A DNA stretch of 44,430 nucleotides from Parvularcula sp. (GTDB lineage: Bacteria > Pseudomonadota > Alphaproteobacteria > Caulobacterales > Parvularculaceae), in contig PAIP01000055.1 in assembly GCA_002704915.1 (NCBI GenBank), positions 1-44,430 of the forward strand, in the 5' to 3' direction. Of the stretch, positions 23,929 through 30,906 are shown piece by piece. Position 1 is the stretch's first letter. Every line of letters starts with the position of its first letter. A model generated the notes under the pieces. It was not told the DNA's origin. It searched no databases and was given only the letters and a program-made list of their open reading frames with translations. Both the position numbers and the translations under genes were made by a program.

Positions 23929-24714
23929 TTACCGGATCTGGGTTGTGGAGCCGAGCATCTGGTCGGCAGCGGAAATGACTTTCGAGTTCAGCTCATAGCC
24001 GCGTTGCGCCTCGATCAGGTCGGCGATCTGCGCCACCACATCGACGGAGCTTTCTTCAAGGAAGCCTTGGCGGATGGAGCCGCGACCGTCGAGACCAGGC
24101 TCGCCGGGGAGCGGGGCGCCGGAAGCTTGCGTTTCGCGATAGAGATTGCCGCCAATGGCTTCGAGGCCTTTTTCGTTGACGAAGGTGGTCAGCACGATCT
24201 CGCCGATCTGCTGGCCCTGGGTCTGGCCGTCGAAATAGGCGAACACTTCGCCGCTATTGTTGATGGTGATGGATCGCGCATCCTGAGGGATGGTGATGTC
24301 GCCGGCGAGCGGGAAGCCGTCATTGTTGACGATCAGTCCTTCGCCGGTTTTCTTGAAGGTGCCGTCGCGGGTGAACGCTGGGTCGCCCGAGGGCAGGGTC
24401 ACTTCGAAATAGCCTTTGCCCTCGATGGCGATATCGAGATCGCCGCCGGTCTGGCGCAATGAGCCTTGCGCGTGATTGACCGAAATCGCCGCCGTCCGGA
24501 CCCCGAGCCCGAGTTCAACGCCCGCCGGGGCCACAAGGCCGGTGGAGGATGAGATGGCGCCGGGCGCGCGCAATTGCTGATAGTGCAGATCGGCGAACTC
24601 GGCGCGCCGCGCGTCATAGGCGGTCGTGCTCATATTCGCGATATTGTTCGACACGACTTCAACGCGCGTCTGCTGCGCGTCCATGCCGGTGGCGGCGATT
24701 CTCAAAGCTTGCAT
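23929..24714 (-). CDS. flgG: Distal rod protein FlgG
   Basis: FlgG, 261 residues, forms the distal rod. It starts MQALRIAATGMDAQQTRVEV followed by SNNIANMSTTAYDARRAEF. The middle has DIAIEGKGYFEVTLPSGDPA with FTRDGTFKKTGEG. The C-terminus GFLEESSVDVVAQIADLIEA and QRGYELNSKVISAADQM is diagnostic. AAGGAGG lies seven bases before ATG, 29 bases after flgF. Confidence 0.97.
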   Translation of the reverse strand: MQALRIAATGMDAQQTRVEVVSNNIANMSTTAYDARRAEFADLHYQQLRAPGAISSSTGLVAPAGVELGLGVRTAAISVNHAQGSLRQTGGDLDIAIEGKGYFEVTLPSGDPAFTRDGTFKKTGEGLIVNNDGFPLAGDITIPQDARSITINNSGEVFAYFDGQTQGQQIGEIVLTTFVNEKGLEAIGGNLYRETQASGAPLPGEPGLDGRGSIRQGFLEESSVDVVAQIADLIEAQRGYELNSKVISAADQMLGSTTQIR

Positions 24715-24743
24715 GTTATAGCCTCCTTACGGTCTTCGCGCCT

Positions 24744-25460
24744 TTATAGTTTTCTCATGGCGTCGACGGTTTTCTTGACCCGCTCGTCTTCATCTTTCAT
24801 GAGCTGCTGATTGAGCTCATAGGCGCGCTGCACCTCGATCAGACGCGAGACTTCGATCACCGCATTCACATTCGATTCTTCCAGGAAACCTTGACGGATC
24901 TTGGGGAATTCCACGGGCTGATATTCTTCATCCGTGCGGAAAAGATTGTCGCCTTCGCGCGCCAGCGCTGTCTGCGGCGCGGTCACAAGGCCGAGCTTGC
25001 CCACAGGCGCGCCGTCCGCGGCGATGGTGCCGTCCTGGGCGATCGTGATGTTCGAGGCGTCGATCGGGATCGCTACGGGCGAGCCACCGTCGCCAAGAAC
25101 CCGAAACCCTTCATGCGTGACGAGCTGACCTTCCGCGTCCATGAGGAAGCTGCCCTGACGGGTCAGGCGCTCGCCGCGCGGGGTTTCCACGAGGAAAAAT
25201 CCTTCGCCTTCGATGGCGACGTCAAAAGGGGCGCCGGTGCTGGTGAAAGAGCCCGGGGTTACATCGAAAAAGCGGCCGGCGACATTGGTCTGTGACAGGC
25301 TGTAATCATCCTGACCAAGGCGCTGCACATATTCGGAGAACAAATAGCCTTCGCGTCGATAGCCGGCCGTGGAGGCGTTCGCGATATTGTTTGCGACAGA
25401 GTTGAGCTCCTTCATGAGACCGGCCTGCTTTGAAAGCATGGCGTAGACACTGTTGGTCAT
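24744..25460 (-). CDS. flgF: Proximal rod protein FlgF
   Basis: FlgF, 238 residues, is a rod subunit related to FlgG. MNSVANNIANASTAGYR-type residues appear in the N-terminal helix (here LNSVANNIANASTAGYRREG), followed by DVAIEGEGFFLVETPRGE, LTRQGSFLMDAEGQLV, and the C-terminal GFLEESNVNAVIEVSRLIEV with RAYELNQQL. Its ATG overlaps the stop of the TPR-like gene by four bases, which ties that unknown protein to rod assembly. Confidence 0.96.
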   Translation of the reverse strand: MTNSVYAMLSKQAGLMKELNSVANNIANASTAGYRREGYLFSEYVQRLGQDDYSLSQTNVAGRFFDVTPGSFTSTGAPFDVAIEGEGFFLVETPRGERLTRQGSFLMDAEGQLVTHEGFRVLGDGGSPVAIPIDASNITIAQDGTIAADGAPVGKLGLVTAPQTALAREGDNLFRTDEEYQPVEFPKIRQGFLEESNVNAVIEVSRLIEVQRAYELNQQLMKDEDERVKKTVDAMRKL

Positions 25461-27853
25461 CGTCCGTCTCCCGTCACGGCTTCGATGCCGCGCTCCATGA
25501 AGTCTTTTTCCTTTTTCACGCCAGCGGCATAGTCGGCGAGCGCATCGATGGCGCGGACGCTGACGGCCGGCGCGCTCTTGAACATGTGCGCGAGCGCCGC
25601 GAGCGTTTGCGGGTCGTCTGACAGCGTTTCACGCACCGAGGCGGGCAGGCCGTTTGCGCCGTTGTTGAGCGCGGCGAGGGCAGCGCGCGAGGCGGCGGCT
25701 TTTTCGCGCTCTTTTGGCGGCACGGCGTCGAAGGCGTCTGCGGTGAGCGCCCAGTCGCCCGCGCGCCAGGCGGCGGCGGCGAATTCATTATCGCCTTCGC
25801 CGCGGCGCAGGGAAGCTTTGATGAGCGCAATGGTCCCTGTGCGGTCATTGAGGCGTTCATGCGCCTTGGCTGCCACGACGCCCAGATCGGCGCTTGCCGC
25901 GCCCTGATCGGCGATTTCAAGCGCGCCATGGGGATCGCCGCTGTTAAGACGGGAAAGGGCGCGCACGGCGTCGGCGTCCGCGCGCCATTTTTCAGGCGCG
26001 CCTTCAAGCGCCGTGTCTACGAGCTCATTGGCGCCATAAGCGGCAAGCTCGCGCGCAACGGCCACATTCAAATCGCCATTGTCTTTCACATCCACGAAAT
26101 CGCGATAATGGAAGAAGGAGGAAACAGCGGCGAGGCGGGTTTTCGCATCGGCCATCAACCCGTTCATGATGAAGGATTGGGCAAGGGCGCGGCTTGCATC
26201 TTCGGCCCCAGGCGCCGCGTCGGCGGCGGCTTCCAGGACGGCGATGCTTTCGCGCATGCGTCCGGCGGCGACAAGCGCCTTGGCGCCGGTAAAGGAGGCG
26301 CGCGCTTCGGCGAGAGACGAATTGCGCCGTCCGCTTTGCGCGGCGATATCGTCGAGAAATCCTTCATAGGCCTCGTCGGCGCGCTTTTCATAATCGTCGG
26401 CGAGAATAGCGAGGGCGCGGGCCTGCAAGGGACCAGGCGTCTGCGCGATCTCTTTCAGTTCCTGGGTGACGACCGGCGCGCGCTGGGTGCTCGCTTGCGC
26501 GGCGGCGGGCTTTTCAATCTCGCCATGTTCGTTCGCTGCGGTCGGTTCGCCGAAATGTTCGGCCAGCGCATTTTCCATGATGGCGAGCGCGGGGCTGCGC
26601 TGATCGCCGCGTGCGGCTTTCGCCATATCGTAGAATTCCCGGGTGATCGTCATCTGATTGCGTTCAATCGCGTTAAGGCCGAGCCATTCGGCGATAGGCG
26701 CGCGTAACTCCGGGGTGATCGCTTTCAGCGCCGTCAGGTGTTTTTCCTGCATCGTGACGACATCTTCCTCGTCGACCGGCGCCGCGGCGGCATAGGCAAG
26801 TTCGCCAAAGGGACCGCAGTTGCGATAGGGCGACAGTTCACGCGTGGCGCGCCGGCGCGCGCCGGCGGCGAGATCGGCGAGCCCGGCCGCCATGGACATG
26901 TTGTGATCATTGGCGCCGCGTGCAGACGCAATCGCGGCGGCTTCCTCGAAAAAGCCGATATGGATATAAGCGAGGGCGAGGGTGGCGGCGATGTCCTTGC
27001 GTTCCTGCTCGTTGACGCTTGCGTCGAATTGCTGGCGCAGGCGGGAGATCGCCGAAAAGTCCAACGCCCCGTCTTCCGGCTCGTGGAAGAGAGACGGATC
27101 GACGCAATTTTCCTTGATCGCCGGCGTGGCGGCGATCAGCGGTTCGGGCGGCCCGCTTGCAGAAGCCAGAGCATGGTCTTCATTGTCATGATGATCCGGG
27201 TCGTCATTCTGCGCTGCATGGTCGGGCAGCGGCCCGGCATGGGGCGCCGGCGCCGGGGGCGTTTCAGAGATTGGCGCGGGCGAATGTGCAGCCGGTGTTG
27301 CTTCGACAGCGCCGCGTTTCTCGTCGATCTTGAGCTGGACAACGCCCTGGTGGCGCGCTTCGGCGAGCAACGCAATCATGCGGTCGCGCGCGGCGCGCAT
27401 GGATTCCGGCGTCGACGGTTCTGCGATGCGGGCGGCCTCGGACACCGGTTCCTGCGGCTCGGATTCATCCTCGGCCAGCGTTACTGGCGTATCGTTGAAA
27501 ATATCGATGACGATGGCGTCGTTCGCGCTTTTCGATGTGCGCACGGGGCAGTCGCAAGTCAGGGACAGAACAAGCGCGCGGGTTTCTTCGTTGTCGATGA
27601 TACGGGCGTTCAGAACGCGATGCGCCTTGCGTTTGTCGAGGATGTCGGAAAGTTCGAACGCGTAGTCCTTGCTCGGAAAGGTGATCTCGATTTTCCTGTC
27701 GGATGTGGCGATTTTCCAGTCCGCCGGCGCTTTCGGAATCACGAGACGGGAATAATCGCCATGCTCGCCTGCACGCACGGACAAAACGTCTTCCGCCGCA
27801 GCGGGCGCGGCGCAAGTGATGACTGCAAAAAGAAAAAGGGCTGCGCGGATCAT
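25457..27853 (-). CDS. Exported helical-repeat (TPR-like) protein of the motA-flgF operon, unknown motor or rod scaffold
   Basis: A 798-residue protein I cannot name. Residues 1-20 are a cleavable signal (AAPAAA). Residues 22-124 look beta-rich, with VRAGEHGDYSRLVIPKA and KIEITFP resembling AMIN-type domains; Cys100/Cys102 lie in TCDCP. A Pro/His/Asp linker (about 125-250, with DPDHHDNEDH at 218-227) leads to a body of about 530 residues of Ala-rich helical pairs, typical of TPR/Sel1-like solenoids. It has no membrane helix after the signal, so it should be periplasmic. ATGA overlaps join it to motA and flgF. Architecture and size recall Campylobacter PflA, and MotE upstream recalls rhizobial MotC, but homology is not shown. 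Confidence 0.8.
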   Translation of the reverse strand: MIRAALFLFAVITCAAPAAAEDVLSVRAGEHGDYSRLVIPKAPADWKIATSDRKIEITFPSKDYAFELSDILDKRKAHRVLNARIIDNEETRALVLSLTCDCPVRTSKSANDAIVIDIFNDTPVTLAEDESEPQEPVSEAARIAEPSTPESMRAARDRMIALLAEARHQGVVQLKIDEKRGAVEATPAAHSPAPISETPPAPAPHAGPLPDHAAQNDDPDHHDNEDHALASASGPPEPLIAATPAIKENCVDPSLFHEPEDGALDFSAISRLRQQFDASVNEQERKDIAATLALAYIHIGFFEEAAAIASARGANDHNMSMAAGLADLAAGARRRATRELSPYRNCGPFGELAYAAAAPVDEEDVVTMQEKHLTALKAITPELRAPIAEWLGLNAIERNQMTITREFYDMAKAARGDQRSPALAIMENALAEHFGEPTAANEHGEIEKPAAAQASTQRAPVVTQELKEIAQTPGPLQARALAILADDYEKRADEAYEGFLDDIAAQSGRRNSSLAEARASFTGAKALVAAGRMRESIAVLEAAADAAPGAEDASRALAQSFIMNGLMADAKTRLAAVSSFFHYRDFVDVKDNGDLNVAVARELAAYGANELVDTALEGAPEKWRADADAVRALSRLNSGDPHGALEIADQGAASADLGVVAAKAHERLNDRTGTIALIKASLRRGEGDNEFAAAAWRAGDWALTADAFDAVPPKEREKAAASRAALAALNNGANGLPASVRETLSDDPQTLAALAHMFKSAPAVSVRAIDALADYAAGVKKEKDFMERGIEAVTGDGR

Positions 27854-28719
27854 GCGGCCTCCTTCTTCAATTGCTTCAGGGCTTCGTCCATGTCGGAGAA
27901 GCCCGGCCGATCGTGACCTGGAATATTGCGGCGCGCGACTTCAACGCACATTTGCGGCGTGTGCATTTGAAGATGCGCCACGATGCATTCGCGGATGAGA
28001 CTGTAAAAACGCTGTTCCTGTTCGTTGACGGACAGGATGCGCGTCGCCAGCGGCCCCACCAGAGAGTAAGCGAGAAAGACGCCCAAAAACGTTCCCACAA
28101 GCGCGCCGCCGATCATCTGGCCCAGGACTTCCGGCGGCTTGTCGATCGACGCCATGGTTTTGATAACGCCGAGAACGGCGGCGACGATGCCGAGGGCGGG
28201 CAGGGCGTCGGCGATGTTCTGCATTGCGTGCCCGCCATGCATGCTCTCATGATGCATGGCTTCGAGTTGTTTCTCGAGAAGATCCTCCACCTGGTGAGGA
28301 TTGTCGAAGTTCATCAGGATAGAGCGGATCGTGTCGCAGATGATGTCGCAGGCGTCGTGGTCTTTCGCGATTTTAGGATAGCGCTGAAAGATGGTCGACT
28401 CGGTCGGGTTCTCAATATGAGATTCCGCCTGAACCGGACTTTCCTTGGCGATGCGCAGCAATTCGTACATCAGGCATAACAGGTCCTGATAATCCTTTTT
28501 CTTCCACTTCGGACCGGACAACGCTTTCATGACATCGCCGCCCGCATGTTTGATGGTGGCGAAATCGTTGCTCACGATAAAGGCGCCGACGGCGGCGCCG
28601 CCGATGATCATCAACTCATAGGGCAGGGAATGGAGAATGATCTCCATCTTGCCGCCGGCGATGATGTAACCGCCGAAGACCATGCCGAGCGTAATGACAA
28701 TGCCTAAAATGGGACCCAT
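27850..28719 (-). CDS. motA: Flagellar stator protein MotA
   Basis: MotA, 289 residues, is the cytoplasmic-membrane stator subunit that forms the ion channel with MotB. It opens GPILGIVITLGMVFGGYIIAGG. GGAAVGAFIVSN follows, then the cytoplasmic loop with the FliG-contact helix region, and two C-terminal helices containing LPALGIVAAVLGVIKTM and GGALVGTFLGVFLAYSLVGP. No motB follows; the next gene is the exported repeat protein (ATGA overlap). MotB must be encoded elsewhere, as in Caulobacter, where motA and motB are separate. Confidence 0.97.
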   Translation of the reverse strand: MGPILGIVITLGMVFGGYIIAGGKMEIILHSLPYELMIIGGAAVGAFIVSNDFATIKHAGGDVMKALSGPKWKKKDYQDLLCLMYELLRIAKESPVQAESHIENPTESTIFQRYPKIAKDHDACDIICDTIRSILMNFDNPHQVEDLLEKQLEAMHHESMHGGHAMQNIADALPALGIVAAVLGVIKTMASIDKPPEVLGQMIGGALVGTFLGVFLAYSLVGPLATRILSVNEQEQRFYSLIRECIVAHLQMHTPQMCVEVARRNIPGHDRPGFSDMDEALKQLKKEAA

Positions 28720-28774
28720 GGATACGCGCCTGAAACGTGAACAAATTTAGCCGTTCGCTTAACTTTTTATTCCA

Positions 28775-28792
28775 CGAAGAAGTTAATCTTCG
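28775..28792. promoter_or_regulatory. Inverted repeat upstream of motA
   Basis: CGAAGA-AGTTAA-TCTTCG is a perfect 6-bp inverted repeat around a TTAA core, in the 101-base gap between motE and motA. No T-run follows on the minus strand, so it is not a terminator. It may be an operator or part of a promoter that separates the motA operon from fliL-DUF6468-motE. Confidence 0.4.
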
Positions 28793-28820
28793 CTGAAACG
28801 CGGCGGGCTTGTTGGCGTTA

Positions 28821-29357
28821 TTATCGATCCGTCTGGTTACGGTTCGCGAGGATGACGCTGACGAGATAGGCTTTCTGAGCGTCCATATTTGCAACAACCA
28901 GGGCGGCCTGTTCACTATTCATTGACGATATCAGGCCGGCGGCGAATTGCGGATCCATCTCATTGATGATCTCGCCGGCCTGGGCCGGCTTCATGCCTTC
29001 ATAGATGGCCGCGAGTTTTTGAATATCGGCGCTGCGGGCGTCCTGAACGACCGTAATCTTCTCCTGAAGCTCTTCATTCGCCTCTTCCAGCTCGGCGAGA
29101 CGCTTGTCGATCTGCGCTTCATAGGTTTTCAACTCCGCCTCGCGGTCGGTGATGGCCAGTTCGCGGCTGTCGAGCGAATACATGCGGTCTTTCACCGCAG
29201 CCGCGAGGTCGCCATCGACGCAGGAGGCGACGCCGGCGATGTCGTCCGCGCCGGGCAGGCCGGATTTCGCCGTCGCATCGGCGGCCATCACCGCAATGCG
29301 TCCTGCAAAGGAGCCGAAAAACATCAGCCCAAGGACTAAGAGCGCTCTCGTTTTCAT
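28821..29357 (-). CDS. motE: MotE-like flagellar protein
   Basis: A 178-residue protein with an N-terminal signal or anchor (MKTRALLVLGLMFFGSFAG), a charged coiled coil (about 65-115, rich in Glu/Leu) and a C-terminal MgtE-N-like helical domain with YEGMKPAQAGEIINEMDPQFAAGLI and MDAQKAYLVSVILA. This is the plan of MotE, which in Sinorhizobium is a chaperone for periplasmic MotC. It starts 3 bases after the DUF6468-like gene. The nearby exported repeat protein is the natural candidate client. Confidence 0.85.
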   Translation of the reverse strand: MKTRALLVLGLMFFGSFAGRIAVMAADATAKSGLPGADDIAGVASCVDGDLAAAVKDRMYSLDSRELAITDREAELKTYEAQIDKRLAELEEANEELQEKITVVQDARSADIQKLAAIYEGMKPAQAGEIINEMDPQFAAGLISSMNSEQAALVVANMDAQKAYLVSVILANRNQTDR

Positions 29358-29360
29358 GTC

Positions 29361-29969
29361 TTACCCGGCGAGCTTTTTCATTTTGCGCTGGTTGCGCGCT
29401 TTCATCAGCGCCGCCGTCACCTTGGTGGCGGGTTTCGCCTTGGCCTTGGCGGTTCTGGCGGCGGGTTCGTCATCCTCATCATCGTCGAGATAGGAGATGT
29501 TCTCGTCATCGATGTCGTCTTTGGGCGTCATGCGCGAGCCGGGGCCGTCTGGATCGGGATTGTCCACGAGGAAGAAGTCGATCTGCTCATCGAGACGCTC
29601 CTGCAGCGCTTTCGCCTTGGAAAGGCGTTCGTCCAGCTCGGCGCCGGCCTTGCCGGAAGCCTCATTGACATCGCGGATCGCGATTTCCGCAAGCTCTGAG
29701 ATGACGTCGATCATTTCCGTCAGTTGCGGCAGAATGTCCTTTGTCTCCTCGATCAGGGGCGTCAGTTCGTTGATGCTTTCCGCGCTCGATTCCTTGGCCA
29801 GCGTCACTGTGGCGCGCGCCTGGTCCACCGTATGGGACATGGTGGCGATGGTGGCGCCGAGGCCCTTTTCCGTGCTCTTCAAGGCTTCGAGCTTACGGCT
29901 GAGGATGAAGCAGTAAAATGTCGCGGCGCCCGAAGCGGCGAGCAACATAAAGTCAATGATCATCTCCAT
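29361..29969 (-). CDS. DUF6468-like flagellar membrane protein
   Basis: A 202-residue protein with one N-terminal membrane helix (MEMIIDFMLLAASGAATFYC) and a long coiled-coil region (about 25-125, with LPQLTEMIDVISELAEIAIR). An acidic segment (DDENISYLDDDEDDE) and a Lys/Ala-rich tail follow. It resembles the DUF6468 proteins found beside fliL and motE in alphaproteobacterial flagellar loci; that family name is from memory. No function is established. In related loci fliM is expected between fliL and this gene, but here only 11 bases separate them. Confidence 0.72.
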   Translation of the reverse strand: MEMIIDFMLLAASGAATFYCFILSRKLEALKSTEKGLGATIATMSHTVDQARATVTLAKESSAESINELTPLIEETKDILPQLTEMIDVISELAEIAIRDVNEASGKAGAELDERLSKAKALQERLDEQIDFFLVDNPDPDGPGSRMTPKDDIDDENISYLDDDEDDEPAARTAKAKAKPATKVTAALMKARNQRKMKKLAG

Positions 29970-29980
29970 TTGAGAGCCCC

Positions 29981-30769
29981 TTAGGTTAAGATAAATTCTG
30001 TGATGAGGACGTTCGTCACTGACGCGTCCGGAACGATGACGCGAATGCGCCGGAGGATTTGCGCGCGCAGGCGCGACATGGAAGACGGATCTTCAAGCAC
30101 CGTATGGTCGACCGACCGCAGATAGGTGTTGAGGACATCCTGGACGTAAAAACCGTTATCCAGCAGCAATTGCGCGCCTTCATCGTCGGTTTCGAATACG
30201 AGAGATACGCGCAGATGCTTCGACCGGCCGATGGGCTGGATCGAAATCACCATGGGCTCGAGGACGAGAAAGGTCGCATGCTCCGAATGCTGAATGGCGC
30301 CGAGGGGTTTGACGTCGCTTTGCGCGTCTTCGCCGCCGCCATGTCCGCCGCCATGGCTCTTGTCGGCTTTTTTCTTTTTCTTATCGTCTTCGCTATGACC
30401 TTCTTCGGCGAGGCATTCTTCAAGCGTCACCGCATGTTCTTCGGCTGCGTCATGTTCATCAGCCGCCTCGCCATGGGCGGCTTCCGCGCCGCGGTCGCTT
30501 CCATGGTCGTCTGCGGCCGGACTATGCTCAGCGTCTCCATGGCGGTCTTCTTGCGCCGCCAATAGCTCGGCGCAGGCGGGATTGATGTCCTTGGCGCCGG
30601 GCGTCAAAACAAATGCGGCGCCGCCCGCAACGCCGGCGGCGGCCACGGCTGCAATGGCCATGGGCACGAGGCCCATTTTCTTGCCTTGCGGCTGGGCGTC
30701 GTCCGCCTCGTTCTCGGCTTCAAGTTCACCAAGATCGAGATCGAGCGCTATGGGCGTGACGTCTGACAA
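29981..30769 (-). CDS. fliL: FliL basal-body protein with His-rich linker
   Basis: FliL, 262 residues, is a stator-associated membrane protein. It has a cytoplasmic N-terminus, one helix (about 33-56) and an unusually long periplasmic linker (60-150). That linker has nine His in residues 77-143, many Asp/Glu, a Lys5 run, and Cys66 and Cys119. The FliL domain (about 165-262) has FLVLEPMVISIQPIGRSKHL, LRVSLVFETDDE, and RLRAQILRRIRVIVPD near the end. It is first in fliL-DUF6468-motE. The linker resembles that of the second FliL at 22133 (K-run then GGGHG). Confidence 0.93.
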   Translation of the reverse strand: MSDVTPIALDLDLGELEAENEADDAQPQGKKMGLVPMAIAAVAAAGVAGGAAFVLTPGAKDINPACAELLAAQEDRHGDAEHSPAADDHGSDRGAEAAHGEAADEHDAAEEHAVTLEECLAEEGHSEDDKKKKKADKSHGGGHGGGEDAQSDVKPLGAIQHSEHATFLVLEPMVISIQPIGRSKHLRVSLVFETDDEGAQLLLDNGFYVQDVLNTYLRSVDHTVLEDPSSMSRLRAQILRRIRVIVPDASVTNVLITEFILT

Positions 30770-30906
30770 AAGAGGCGCACCTTCAGATTGCAGGGCGCAC
30801 CATATACAACCAGACGTAAACGGTTATTTAATCAAAGCCCCGGAAATTAACCAAGAAATTTCAGGAATGCGTTTTAGGCGCATCTCCAAACACCGGTGGC
30901 CTTCGT
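30770..30906. promoter_or_regulatory. Divergent fliL / fliF promoter region
   Basis: The 137-base gap between divergent fliL and fliF is AT-rich at 30825-30865. It holds TTAACCA at 30847-30853, on the plus strand about 55 bases before fliF, followed at N7 by ATTT instead of TTAA. The Caulobacter fliF promoter is a CtrA target, so this is a reasonable but weak candidate. I see no clear sigma-54 site. Confidence 0.4.

Noticed and set aside
26738-27916. Plus-strand frame of 392 codons opposite the repeat protein
   Set aside because: Gly/Arg-rich shadow; the minus-strand gene has a signal peptide and start/stop overlaps with flanking flagellar genes.
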